The translations under genes and the position numbers were made by a program. Below are positions 22,806 through 31,735 of a stretch of 64,000 bases of DNA, in pieces (the stretch's first letter is position 1; the number at the start of each line of letters is the position of its first letter). The DNA is taken from the NCBI RefSeq assembly GCF_002167005.1, contig NZ_NHTN01000017.1, positions 1 to 64,000 of the forward strand, read 5' to 3'. The notes beneath the pieces were generated by a model. The model saw only the letters and a list, made by a program, of their open reading frames with translations, had not been told where the DNA came from and did no database searches. The DNA comes from Indiicoccus explosivorum. GTDB taxonomy: Bacteria > Bacillota > Bacilli > Bacillales_A > Planococcaceae.

Positions 22806-24503
22806 TTACGAAGGTACGGATTCGGTCTGCTCCTGCTTTTTGCGCTCTTCTTCCACAAGCGAACGGCGCAGGATTTTCCCGACTGCCGTCTTCGGCAGCT
22901 CTTTCCGGAATTCATAGATCCGCGGCACTTTATAGGCGGCGAGATGCTTGCGGCAGAACTCATCCAGTTCCGTTTCCGTCACATCGTGCCCTTCCTTTTT
23001 GACGATATACGCTTTCACCGTTTCCCCGCGGTACGGATCCGGCACACCGGCGACCACACATTCCTGCACAGCCTCATGTTCGTACAGCACTTCTTCGACA
23101 TCCCGGGGATAAATGTTGAAGCCGCCCGCGATGATCATATCTTTCTTCCGGTCCAGCACGTAAAAGTAACCCCGCTCGTCCATGCGACCGATATCGCCCG
23201 TCAGCAGCCAGCCGTCCACGATGGTCGCCGCTGTCTCTTCAGGACGGTTCCAGTAACCTTTCATGACTTGCGGTCCGCGGATGGCGATTTCACCGACTTC
23301 TCCGGGTTCCACCGGTTCCGTGGTGCCGATCTTGAACACCGCCGCTTCCGTGTCCGGGTATGGAAGTCCGATGGATCCTTTCACCCGTTCGCCCCATAAG
23401 AGGTTGGCGTGGGTGACCGGTGAAGTTTCCGACAGTCCGTACCCTTCAACGAGTTTTCCGCCCGTCACTTTTTCGAACTTCTCCTGGACTTCGACAGGGA
23501 GAGGCGCGGATCCGCTCAGGCACGCTTCTATCGAAGAAAGATCGTACTTCCGGATATCCGGATGGTTGAGTAAGCCGATATATATGGTCGGCGCTCCCGG
23601 AAAGACAGTCGGCTTCTGCTTGCTGATCGTCTTCAGGGCAGTCTCGGCTTCGAACTTCGGCAGCAGCACCATCTTGTTGCCCTGCATGACCGACAGGACC
23701 ATGACGGTGGTCATGCCATAGACATGGAAGAACGGAATGATCGCGAGGACCGTTTCTTCGCCCTCTTTCATCCGGTACATCCAGGCATTGCACATCGTCG
23801 CGTTCGCAATCAGGTTTTTGTGCGTCAGCATGACGCCCTTCGGCGAACCGGTCGTCCCGCCGGTGTACTGGAGCAGCGCCAAGTCTTCCTCGAAATCAAA
23901 CGGCGTTTCGGCGACTTCCGGCTTCGCCGTCTTCAGGATTTCCGTCAGCAGGTGATTCGTCCCGCTGTGTTCGACCTTCACCGTGATGCCGTACTGCTTT
24001 TTCTGAACATACGGATACAGTGCGTTCTTCGGGAACGGGAGAAAATCCTTTATTCCGGTGACGATGAGGTTTTCGAGCTCCGTCTCTTTCTGCACCGCCG
24101 CGACCCGCGGGTACAGGATGTCGAGCGTGATGATCGCCTTGGCCCCCGAATCCCTCATCTGATAGGCGATTTCACGTTCCGTGTACAGCGGGTTCGTCTG
24201 GACGACGACGCCGCCAGCATATAGGATGCCATAGTAGCTGATCAGGTTCTGCGGGCAGTTCGGCAGCATGATCCCGACCCGGTCCCCTTTCCGGATTCCG
24301 AGCGACTGCAGGTAGTTCCCGAACTTCAAGGCGGCTTCATTCAGCTCCCGGTATGTCATTTCCTTGCCCATGAAATGGATGGCGGTTTTATTGCCATGTT
24401 TTTTTGCCGTGCGGCTGAGGTACTCCTGGACGGGAATCGGTTCATATGACAACGTATGCGGAATTTCCGGCGGGTATTCGGACAGCCAAGGTTTTGCGGT
24501 CAT
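22806..24503 (-). CDS. lcfA: long-chain fatty acid--CoA ligase
   Basis: Activates fatty acids to acyl-CoA (AMP-forming) for beta-oxidation; probably membrane-associated. 565 aa. ANL-family motifs: YTGGTTGSPKGVMLTH (phosphate loop), EGYGLSETSPVTH, the adenylate Asp in LLTGDIGRMDERGYFYVLDRKKD and PKTAVGKILRR with the C-terminal lysine. First gene of the fad operon, with its own promoter and cre-like site. Confidence 0.96.
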   Translation of the reverse strand: MTAKPWLSEYPPEIPHTLSYEPIPVQEYLSRTAKKHGNKTAIHFMGKEMTYRELNEAALKFGNYLQSLGIRKGDRVGIMLPNCPQNLISYYGILYAGGVVVQTNPLYTEREIAYQMRDSGAKAIITLDILYPRVAAVQKETELENLIVTGIKDFLPFPKNALYPYVQKKQYGITVKVEHSGTNHLLTEILKTAKPEVAETPFDFEEDLALLQYTGGTTGSPKGVMLTHKNLIANATMCNAWMYRMKEGEETVLAIIPFFHVYGMTTVMVLSVMQGNKMVLLPKFEAETALKTISKQKPTVFPGAPTIYIGLLNHPDIRKYDLSSIEACLSGSAPLPVEVQEKFEKVTGGKLVEGYGLSETSPVTHANLLWGERVKGSIGLPYPDTEAAVFKIGTTEPVEPGEVGEIAIRGPQVMKGYWNRPEETAATIVDGWLLTGDIGRMDERGYFYVLDRKKDMIIAGGFNIYPRDVEEVLYEHEAVQECVVAGVPDPYRGETVKAYIVKKEGHDVTETELDEFCRKHLAAYKVPRIYEFRKELPKTAVGKILRRSLVEEERKKQEQTESVPS

Positions 24504-24551
24504 CTGTTCAGCCCCTTTAGTTTAATAAATGATAGAATATTCCTAGTTTTC

Positions 24552-24580
24552 ATTATACGGTAAAATGTAAACCCTTACAA
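24552..24580 (-). promoter_or_regulatory. lcfA promoter overlapped by a cre-like site
   Basis: -35 TTGTAA (24575-24580), 17-bp spacer, -10 TATAAT (24552-24557). The palindrome TGTAAGGGTTTACA (24566-24579) matches the CcpA cre consensus except at one central base and overlaps the -35, the position for carbon catabolite repression. Confidence 0.7.
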
Positions 24581-24615
24581 TTACTTTTCCAATAAAAAAA
24601 TTTGCCGCCCGAGAT

Positions 24616-24900
24616 CGAAGAAATCGTTCATTCAGCCCAGGGTCTTCAGCTCGCGCTATTGCCGCTGGATTCGCCGCCTGCTCGCTTTCTTCTGAAGTCG
24701 GACTACTGTATTCCTTCACCCGACAGGGCGATGCGGCGCCGTCCAAGCGGCCTCTTAATTTTTTGTTGCTGAGCAGCTGATATGGAGCAAAACAGCGGAG
24801 ACTCCCGCGGGAAAGCGCAGTGCCGAGATCCACTCGGGCGCCTAACCCGAGTTAGCTCGGCGCAAGCCCGCAGGAAAGCGGAGCTGTTTTGCGCAATACC
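24616..24900. repeat. GC-rich intergenic repeat-like segment
   Basis: No gene is seen in this 457-bp gap. It contains inverted copies GCAAAACAGC (24787-24796) and GCTGTTTTGC (24883-24892), each beside CCCGCGGGAAAGCG-type words, plus CCGCCTGCTCGCTTTCTTC. These resemble the AAAGCGxAGC intergenic repeats common in Bacillales and the segment at 47870-48000. Origin unknown. Confidence 0.5.
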
Positions 24901-24930
24901 ATCCGCTGCACCAGTTAGTTCAACAAAAAA

Positions 24931-24956
24931 GAAGCGCCGGCTTAAGCCGACGCTTC
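24931..24956 (-). terminator. terminator of the mutS2 operon
   Basis: Minus-strand GAAGCGTCGGCTT/AAGCCGGCGCTTC hairpin followed by TTTTTTG, 5 bp past the stop of the 25-aa ORF. Confidence 0.9.
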
Positions 24957-24960
24957 CAAT

Positions 24961-25038
24961 TCAGAACAAAAGATAAATGATGCCGACGATGAGAAAGGCC
25001 GCGCATGCACCGAGCAGCCATTTCGCAAGTGTTTCCAT
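24961..25038 (-). CDS. 25-aa single-span membrane protein
   Basis: METLAKWLLGACAAFLIVG and a further hydrophobic stretch to the C-terminus form one membrane span. AGGAGG lies 8 nt before the ATG, and the ORF sits 12 bp after the DUF350 gene and right before the operon terminator, all arguing that it is translated. No family recognised; it may be a small partner of the DUF350 membrane protein. Confidence 0.6.
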   Translation of the reverse strand: METLAKWLLGACAAFLIVGIIYLLF

Positions 25039-25050
25039 CCGAACGTCCTC

Positions 25051-25464
25051 CTATGAAATACTGGCTCCGATGACATACGACAGGCCGACCGACAGAATGA
25101 GCGAAATGAAGCCGACCGACCGGTTGTCCCGTTCGATTTCCGCGTCGATGTTGAATTTCGGGGTCAGGAATTCGAAAAGGAAATAGGCCAGGATGAGGAG
25201 GAGAAAACCGAACAGGCCCCAGCCGATCATCACAGGAAGGGAATCATGGTTTTCGATGGAATAGCGGAAAATGTTCGCCACCCCGAAGATTTTGCCGCCT
25301 GTCGCCAGCGCGACGGCCACATTCCCTTTCTGGATCTCTTCCCAGTTCTTATATTTCGTGACGATTTCGAATATGACCATGGCCACGATGAGGCACAGCA
25401 TGAATACGCTGAAGTAGCCTGCCGTCTCGACAAGCGGATGCGTCCAAAAACTAGACTGTTCCAT
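25051..25464 (-). CDS. DUF350 integral membrane protein (YshE-like)
   Basis: 137 aa with four hydrophobic segments (VFMLCLIVAMVIFEIVT, VAVALATGGKIFGVANIF, GWGLFGFLLLILAYFLF, GFISLILSVGLSYVIGA), matching the DUF350 family layout of paired two-helix repeats. Found downstream of mutS2 as in B. subtilis yshE. Function unknown; some relatives occur in stress- or phage-shock-like operons. Confidence 0.85.
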   Translation of the reverse strand: MEQSSFWTHPLVETAGYFSVFMLCLIVAMVIFEIVTKYKNWEEIQKGNVAVALATGGKIFGVANIFRYSIENHDSLPVMIGWGLFGFLLLILAYFLFEFLTPKFNIDAEIERDNRSVGFISLILSVGLSYVIGASIS

Positions 25465-25485
25465 AACCGGCTCCTTTTGCGTCCA

Positions 25486-27843
25486 TTATTTCAATTCGGC
25501 GACTGTGACACCGAGCCCGCCTTCGCCGGCGCCGCCATACCGGAAGCTTTTGACGCGCGGGTGCTTCTTTAAATATTTTTGCACACCTTCGCGGAGCGCG
25601 CCAGTCCCTTTTCCGTGAATGATCGACACTTGATGGTAATTGGACAAGAGCGCATCGTCGATATACTTCTCGACGCGGACGATCGCATCCTCATATCGCT
25701 CGCCGCGCAGGTCGAGCTCAAGTTTCACGTGGCTGTCCCGGTTCTGGACGGTCGCCATCGCTTTCGGTTCTTTCTGTTTTTCCGGCTTAATGTATTCGAG
25801 ATCGGTTTCGGGCAGCCGCATTTTCAGGATGCCGATCTGGACGGTCCATTCGGTATCCGACACTTTATCCAGGAGCGTCCCTTTCTGTCCGTAAGACAGC
25901 ACTTTCACTTCGTCATTCGGTTTCAGTTCAGCTTCCTGTTTTTCCTTTTTCGCCTTTTTCAGCACCCGGTTCTCGGGCGCGGCGCTGTCCAGCCGCTTTC
26001 GGGCATCGATCAGTTCATGCTCTTTGACATTCGCCGCATGGTTCATCCGCAAATCACGCAGTTCGGAAATGACGGTCTCCGCTTCCCGCCGCGCATTGTC
26101 CACCAGCTTGCGGGCTTTTTCTTTCGCTTTGTCCTCCAGCTCCTGCTTGCGCGCTTCGTAGTCTTCCAGCTGCCGCTTCAGATCCGCCCGCAGCGCTTCG
26201 GCTTCGTCCAGCAGTTCCCGCGACTGTTCCGCGTCCTGTTCCGCGGCCCGCCGGCTTTTTTCAAGCGACGCGATCATGCCGTCCACTTCGCGCCGGTCGG
26301 TGCCGGTGATGCTTTTCGCCTGGGCGATGATGTGCTCGGGCAGTCCGAGCCGCTTCGAAATCTCGAAGGCGTTGCTCCGTCCCGGCACGCCCATGAGCAG
26401 CCGGTATGTCGGACTGAGTGTCTCCACATCGAATTCAACACTCGCGTTGATGACCCCTTCCCGGTCGAAGCCGTACGCCTTCAGTTCCGGGTAATGGGTC
26501 GTCGCCATGACCCGCGCGCCTCTTCCGTACACTTCATCGAGGAGCGAAATGGCGAGCGCCGCCCCTTCCTGCGGATCGGTCCCCGCTCCGAGCTCGTCGA
26601 AGATGACGAGCGAGTTTTCATCGAATTTCTTCAGGATGTCGACAATGTTGACCATATGCGACGAGAACGTGCTCAAGCTCTGCTCGATCGACTGTTCGTC
26701 CCCGATATCGGCGAACACTTGGTCGAATACAGCGAGTTCCGAGCCATCGAGCGCCGGGACCGGGATGCCGGACTGCGCCATGAGGGTGAACAGGCCGACC
26801 GTTTTCAGCGTGACGGTTTTCCCGCCGGTGTTCGGCCCGGTGATGACGACCGCTGTGTGCTCGCGTCCGAATTCGATGTCGTTGGCGACGACTTCGTCTT
26901 GCGGGATGAGCGGATGACGCGCTTTTTTCAGGCTGATGTAGCCTTCCGTGTTCATGAACGGCCGCGTGCATTTATTCGCCGAACCGTACTTCGCTTTCGC
27001 GAAGATGATATCGATTTCCCCGAGCAGGTCCACGGTGGTGAACAGCTCGCTCGCCACTTCCTGCACGAGTGCGGACAGCCGCTGGAGGATGCGGTCGATT
27101 TCCTCCTTCTCCTGTCCTTTCAGCCGGCTCACTTCGTTGTTCGCCTGTACGACGGCGTCCGGTTCGATGAACAGCGTCTGGCCCGATGAGGACTGGTCGT
27201 GGACGATGCCGCCGAAACTTCCCCGGTATTCCTGCTTCACCGGAATGACGAGCCGGTCGTTGCGGATCGTGATGATGGAATCCGACAGCATCTTCGCGTT
27301 CTTCCCGCGAATAAACCCTTCGAGCTTCTCGCGGACGCGGCTTTCCTGGATGCGTTTCTGGGAACGGATGCGGCGGAGTTCGGGACTGGCGGAATCCATG
27401 ACGGCTCCGTTGTCGTCGATGCAGCCATTGATTTCATGCTCCAGTCCGGTGAGGACCGGCAGTGCATCCTTTTTGGAGAGGAGGAGCGGAATCTGGATGT
27501 CCCCTTCCTCATCGATCTTTTCGAAAAACTGGCGCAGGATCCGGCCGGCGCGGATGACGGCCGCCGTCTCCATGAGTTCAGCCGGACTCAGAACGCCGCC
27601 GATCTGGGCGCGGCGTGCGTGCGGGCGCACGTCGAAAATGCCGCCCATCGGCACATTGCCGCGGATGCGGAGCACACTTGCCCCTTCATCCATTTCATCG
27701 AGCAGCCGGCCCACTTCTTCCGGGTCGGCCGATGGTTTCAAGTTCTGTATATGATTCTTTCCGATGGAGGAAGACGCAAATTTGCCGACCTCGTCGCGGA
27801 TTTTACGGTATTCCAATGTATCGAGCGCGCGTTCCGCAATCAT
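25486..27843 (-). CDS. mutS2: MutS2 endonuclease / ribosome-rescue ATPase
   Basis: Homologue of MutSB/MutS2, reported to suppress recombination and to act on collided ribosomes. 785 aa. MutS core and clamp are followed by an ATPase with Walker A GPNTGGKT (~335), FADIGDEQSIEQSLSTFSSH and VIFDELGAGTDP, then a long coiled coil (~520-630), a KOW-like segment and a C-terminal Smr nuclease domain with LDLRG and IHGKGTGALR. Start at the ATG 27841-27843, 8 nt after AGGAGG; a GTG 9 nt upstream is the alternative. Follows polX closely. Confidence 0.95.
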   Translation of the reverse strand: MIAERALDTLEYRKIRDEVGKFASSSIGKNHIQNLKPSADPEEVGRLLDEMDEGASVLRIRGNVPMGGIFDVRPHARRAQIGGVLSPAELMETAAVIRAGRILRQFFEKIDEEGDIQIPLLLSKKDALPVLTGLEHEINGCIDDNGAVMDSASPELRRIRSQKRIQESRVREKLEGFIRGKNAKMLSDSIITIRNDRLVIPVKQEYRGSFGGIVHDQSSSGQTLFIEPDAVVQANNEVSRLKGQEKEEIDRILQRLSALVQEVASELFTTVDLLGEIDIIFAKAKYGSANKCTRPFMNTEGYISLKKARHPLIPQDEVVANDIEFGREHTAVVITGPNTGGKTVTLKTVGLFTLMAQSGIPVPALDGSELAVFDQVFADIGDEQSIEQSLSTFSSHMVNIVDILKKFDENSLVIFDELGAGTDPQEGAALAISLLDEVYGRGARVMATTHYPELKAYGFDREGVINASVEFDVETLSPTYRLLMGVPGRSNAFEISKRLGLPEHIIAQAKSITGTDRREVDGMIASLEKSRRAAEQDAEQSRELLDEAEALRADLKRQLEDYEARKQELEDKAKEKARKLVDNARREAETVISELRDLRMNHAANVKEHELIDARKRLDSAAPENRVLKKAKKEKQEAELKPNDEVKVLSYGQKGTLLDKVSDTEWTVQIGILKMRLPETDLEYIKPEKQKEPKAMATVQNRDSHVKLELDLRGERYEDAIVRVEKYIDDALLSNYHQVSIIHGKGTGALREGVQKYLKKHPRVKSFRYGGAGEGGLGVTVAELK

Positions 27844-27855
27844 GCGGGACACCTC

Positions 27856-29559
27856 CTACTGCTTTAAATGCTCTTTCAGTCGTTCGAGCGGCCACGTATT
27901 GACGACCGCCGCTTTTTTCAGCCACGCTTTCTGCGCATACTTGATGCCCGTCTCCATCAAATCGAGGCCGTCCGTCGAGTGGGCGTCGGTGTTGACAGCG
28001 ATCGGTACACCTTCCTTCTGGGCAAGTTCCAGCCATTCAGTCGCAAGGTCCAGCCGGTATGGGCTTCCGTTCAATTCGAGGATCTTGCCGTATTCCTTTG
28101 CCCAGGCGATCAGCTGCCCGACGTCCGGGTTGTATCCGTCCCGCTGGCCGATGACCCGTCCTGTCGGGTGCGCGATCATGTCGACATGGGGATTTTTTAT
28201 GGCGTTATGGAGCCGTTCCATGATCTTGTCCTGTGATTGGCTGAAGCTCGAGTGGATGCTCGCGATGACGAAATCGAGCTCTGCCAGCAAATCGTCATCG
28301 AAATCGAGCGAACCGTCCGGCAGGATATCCATTTCCGTTCCGGACAGGATTTCGATGTCGTCGTATTGTTCATTGAGTTTTCGGATTTCCTTGTGCTGCT
28401 GTCGCAGCCGCTCCGGCGACAGGCCGTTCGCGACTTTCAAGTAATGGGAATGGTCGGTGATGACCATATAGTTATACCCTTTTTCGCGGCACGCTTCAAT
28501 CATTTCAGTCAGCGAATGGGCGCCGTCCGACCACGTCGTGTGCATGTGGAGGTCGCCCTGCACATCCCCCTGCTGCACGAGTTCCGGCAGTTCTTCCAGC
28601 CGGTCGAGCTCGCGGCCGTCGACACGCACGGAAGGCGGGATGAACGGCAGATCGAAATGGGCGAAAAACGCTTCTTCCGACTCGAACGTCTCCACGCTGC
28701 CATCGGGCTGTTCCACGCCGTATTCGCTGATTTTCTTCCCTTGCGATTTCGCCAGCTGACGCATTTTGACGTTGTGGTCTTTCGAGCCGGTGAAATGGTG
28801 CAATGCCGAAGCGAATTCATCCGGCGCCACGAGGCGGAAGTCGGCATCGATCGGGTCCTGCTGATCGAGCGTGACCGACACTTTCGTCGATCCGGACGCG
28901 ATCGTCTCCAGTACCGGCAGCGTTGCCAGCAGCTTCTCTTTCACGGTGTCCGGCTCTTCTGTCGCGATGATGAAGTCCAGGTCCTTGCTCGTCTCTTTCG
29001 TCCGCCGGTAGCTGCCGGCGGCCTGGAACCGGCTGATCTCATCGATATCCCGAAGGATCGCCTCCAGCCATCCGACCGTGTCCGCCACTTTCCAGATCGG
29101 CTGGCGCGCCGGCCGGGTCTCATAATCGTTCAGTTCTTTCAGGATTTTTTCTTCCGACTTCGGTCCGAATCCGGCCAGTTTCTGGATGTGATGCTCTTCG
29201 CACGCTTTCCGGAGCGATTCGGCTGAATCGATGCCGAGCTCCGCGTACAGCCGGGCCAGCTTCTTGCCGCCGAGCCCCTGCAGGTTCAAGAGCGGCAGCA
29301 GCCCTTTCGGCACTTCCTTCTCCAACTCCTCGAGCACGGTCGACTTGCCGGTCTCGATCAGTTCGTTGATGATGTCGCCGGTCCCTTTTCCGATCCCTTT
29401 CAGCTTCGTGACATCATCCATTTCACTCAGGCTGCGCTGATCGAGTTCCAGCGCCTGCGCCGCCTTGCGGAATGCCGATATTTTGAACGAGTTTTCACCT
29501 TTCAGCTCCATGTACAGCGAGATCTTCTCCAGCACACGGACAATCGATTTTTTATTCAT
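27856..29559 (-). CDS. polX: DNA polymerase X with PHP domain
   Basis: Base-excision-repair gap-filling polymerase with an added 3'-5' exonuclease. 567 aa. Helix-hairpin-helix region (KLKGIGKGTGDIINELI), catalytic GSYRRTKETSKDLDFIIAT with the metal Asp pair, and a C-terminal PHP domain (DLHMHTTWSDGAHSL, ITDHSHYL, EMDI, HPTGR). Operon zapA-cvpA-polX-mutS2 as in B. subtilis yshA-D. Confidence 0.95.
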   Translation of the reverse strand: MNKKSIVRVLEKISLYMELKGENSFKISAFRKAAQALELDQRSLSEMDDVTKLKGIGKGTGDIINELIETGKSTVLEELEKEVPKGLLPLLNLQGLGGKKLARLYAELGIDSAESLRKACEEHHIQKLAGFGPKSEEKILKELNDYETRPARQPIWKVADTVGWLEAILRDIDEISRFQAAGSYRRTKETSKDLDFIIATEEPDTVKEKLLATLPVLETIASGSTKVSVTLDQQDPIDADFRLVAPDEFASALHHFTGSKDHNVKMRQLAKSQGKKISEYGVEQPDGSVETFESEEAFFAHFDLPFIPPSVRVDGRELDRLEELPELVQQGDVQGDLHMHTTWSDGAHSLTEMIEACREKGYNYMVITDHSHYLKVANGLSPERLRQQHKEIRKLNEQYDDIEILSGTEMDILPDGSLDFDDDLLAELDFVIASIHSSFSQSQDKIMERLHNAIKNPHVDMIAHPTGRVIGQRDGYNPDVGQLIAWAKEYGKILELNGSPYRLDLATEWLELAQKEGVPIAVNTDAHSTDGLDLMETGIKYAQKAWLKKAAVVNTWPLERLKEHLKQ

Positions 29560-29685
29560 CGTCTGCCTCCGATCATTTCTGGAATAAAGGATGGATTTGT
29601 TGATGCATCTATTCCCCTGTACCCGCTGTGCGGGCCGGTCACTTCATTTATTCCGAAAAAAACTTCCCTCTTAACGAGAGAAGTT

Positions 29686-30234
29686 TCACTCAAGATAAAT
29701 ATACCACCAGTCTTTTGCCTGCTCCGTGAGAACGGGTGTATGTTCCAGCAGCAGCTGCGCCAGGAAGGACGAGCCGATCGTGTCCTGCACGATGGCGACC
29801 GGCAGCAGCGCGAACAGATAAAGCGCAAAGAAAAGCAATATGTAGGCTTCGACCAGTCCGAAGAACGCGCCGAGGATACGGGAGAAAAACCCGAGCACCG
29901 GAAGGAACTTCAAAAAGTTCAGGATCGATGCGAGGATCTGGAGCACGAACCAAGTCACGAAAAAAATGAGTGCGAATGAGAACATCTGGTAGAATGTCTC
30001 CGTCAAATCCAGTTTCTCCACGGCGATCGTGAACCGTGAAGCTTCCGTAATGGCCGGATACGGCACCCATAAGTCGAAATGGTCGGCAAGCGGTTCATAG
30101 TAGAGCCTTGCGACAAACAGCGCGATGATGAAGCCGACCATATGGATCAGCTGCACGACAAGACCGCGCGTAAATCCGACGATGAGGCCGACGACCAGTA
30201 AAATCAGCAATAAAATATCAAGCATTTCCGTCAA
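29686..30234 (-). CDS. cvpA: CvpA family membrane protein (YshB-like)
   Basis: 182 aa, four transmembrane segments ([15 protein letters not shown] at the N-terminus, then three more). The family is named after E. coli colicin V production protein; in Bacillales the function is unknown. The start overlaps the zapA stop by 4 bp, so the two are translationally coupled. Confidence 0.9.
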   Translation of the reverse strand: MTEMLDILLLILLVVGLIVGFTRGLVVQLIHMVGFIIALFVARLYYEPLADHFDLWVPYPAITEASRFTIAVEKLDLTETFYQMFSFALIFFVTWFVLQILASILNFLKFLPVLGFFSRILGAFFGLVEAYILLFFALYLFALLPVAIVQDTIGSSFLAQLLLEHTPVLTEQAKDWWYIYLE

Positions 30235-30491
30235 CCCTTCAGTCTTTTCAATTCAATTTCCATTTGTTCCGCTTCCTGTTTCAGTTTAAGATAGTCATGG
30301 TAGCCGTTCACGGCAGTCAGCACCGCAAGTGTCGCGGTATCTAGGGACGGATTCTGGGAATGGATCTCCCGCATTTTATCATCGACCATCGACGCCACAA
30401 GCCGCATGTGGCCGGATGACTCACTGCCCACCATTTTATAGGTCTGGCCGAATATTTCAACTTGCAGCCGCCTTTTCTCTGCTTCCGACAA
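30231..30491 (-). CDS. zapA: cell division protein ZapA
   Basis: Z-ring-associated protein that promotes FtsZ bundling. 86 aa. The family start is present ([15 protein letters not shown]), followed by a helical segment and a C-terminal coiled coil ([19 protein letters not shown]). Divergent from rnhC, with the shared promoter region about 86 bp long. Confidence 0.93.
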   Translation of the reverse strand: MSEAEKRRLQVEIFGQTYKMVGSESSGHMRLVASMVDDKMREIHSQNPSLDTATLAVLTAVNGYHDYLKLKQEAEQMEIELKRLKG

Positions 30492-30577
30492 TGTTCCATC
30501 CCCCTTTTTTTACAATACCTACATTCTATCATACCATGGATTTCCCGCAACGGGGAACCTGCCAAGGAGGAATCATC

Positions 30578-31510
30578 ATGTCCAATGCAGTCATCAAACT
30601 GCCTCCAGGCCGGCTCAGCGCAATAAAAGACGCGTACCGGTCGAACGAAGTTCCGCCGAAAGCGCCGTCCGTCACCTTCACCGCCAAACTTCCAGATGTG
30701 ACCGTCACCGCGTACAACTCAGGGAAAGTGCTGTTCCAGGGAGCCGGCGCGGCAAGGGAAGCCGCGCGATGGGGTGAGACACAGCCGGCAAAGACGGCAT
30801 CCGGCGCAAAAGGCGACGCACTGCCGGAAGGGTTCGCCGCCCGCTCCGTCCTCGGTTCGGATGAGACCGGCACCGGCGATTTTTTCGGACCGATCACCGT
30901 TGCCGCCTGCTACGTGCCGTCGGATAAAATCGCGCTCGCCGAAGAACTCGGCGCGAAAGATTCCAAGCAGCTGACCGATGCCGCCATGCGGACGATCGCA
31001 CCGGATCTGAAAGCGGCGTTCGCCCACAGCGTGCTGACCTTGCCTACCGAGAAATACAATGACGTGCAGGCAAAAGGCTGGTCGCAAGGGAAGATCAAGG
31101 CTCTCCTCCACAACCAGGCGCTCCGCCACACATTGCGGAAACTCGGAGATGAGCGGCCGGATGCCATCCTGATCGACCAGTTCGCCGAACGCGGCGTCTA
31201 TTACCGCCACCTGAAAGACGAAGCGGACATCGTACGTGACGGCGTCCTGTTCTCGACTAAAGCGGAAGGCCTGCACGTGTCGGTTGCCTGCGCTTCGATC
31301 ATCGCCCGCGTCGCATTTCTGGAAGCGATGGATGAACTGTCCGCCAAAGCAGGAGTGGCGCTTCCGAAAGGCGCCGGCAGCGGCGTCGATGAAGCGGCGG
31401 CAAAGATTTTATTGAAAAAAGGGCCGGAGTTTTTGAAATCCATCACGAAAGCCCATTTTGCGAACACGAAAAAAGCGGAAGTACTGGCAAAACGGAAGAT
31501 CAAGGAATAA
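30578..31510 (+). CDS. rnhC: ribonuclease HIII
   Basis: Cleaves RNA in RNA-DNA hybrids. 310 aa from the ATG 30578-30580, with AAGGAGG 7 nt before it; the longer ORF reads through the zapA region and is rejected. The N-terminal substrate-binding domain (~1-85) is followed by the type-2 catalytic core GSDETGTGDFFGP, AKDSKQLTD, ILIDQFAERGVYY and VACASIIARV. The only long chromosomal plus-strand gene besides the SDR. Confidence 0.95.
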   Translation: MSNAVIKLPPGRLSAIKDAYRSNEVPPKAPSVTFTAKLPDVTVTAYNSGKVLFQGAGAAREAARWGETQPAKTASGAKGDALPEGFAARSVLGSDETGTGDFFGPITVAACYVPSDKIALAEELGAKDSKQLTDAAMRTIAPDLKAAFAHSVLTLPTEKYNDVQAKGWSQGKIKALLHNQALRHTLRKLGDERPDAILIDQFAERGVYYRHLKDEADIVRDGVLFSTKAEGLHVSVACASIIARVAFLEAMDELSAKAGVALPKGAGSGVDEAAAKILLKKGPEFLKSITKAHFANTKKAEVLAKRKIKE

Positions 31511-31527
31511 TTTTCTTATGTAAAGTA

Positions 31528-31611
31528 ATTTCGCGGGTGATTTGGCGTTACTAGTGAATCGGCGGCGGATACTCGCGAAACTGAGAACAATACTTGTGAA
31601 TCGGCAGCAGC
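31528..31611. repeat. array 4: four degenerate 21-bp units
   Basis: Units starting at 31528, 31549, 31570 and 31591; three begin TACTNG/TACTCGCGAA and two share TGAATCGGC. In-frame stops exclude coding. It follows rnhC, before its terminator. Confidence 0.6.
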
Positions 31612-31630
31612 AGCCGGTTTCCAGCTAAGA

Positions 31631-31662
31631 AAGGCGGCCCCGCACCATCCGGGAGCCGCCTT
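31631..31662 (+). terminator. rnhC terminator
   Basis: AAGGCGGC...GCCGCCTT stem followed by TTTT on the plus strand. Confidence 0.8.
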
Positions 31663-31698
31663 TTCCAACCCGCACTTCCGCAGCAGGCCATAAAGAAA

Positions 31699-31723
31699 CT
31701 CCGCCGGTCTGTAACCGGCGGAG
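31699..31723 (-). terminator. terC terminator
   Basis: Minus-strand CTCCGCCGGTT/ACCGGCGGAG stem then TTTCTTTAT, 13 bp past the stop. Confidence 0.85.
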
Positions 31724-31735
31724 CTGAAAAGGCGT

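Noticed and set aside
25579-27189. 536-aa antisense ORF over mutS2, and similar long ORFs over uvrC and polA
   Set aside because: Same codon-bias artefact; sense proteins have full family motifs.
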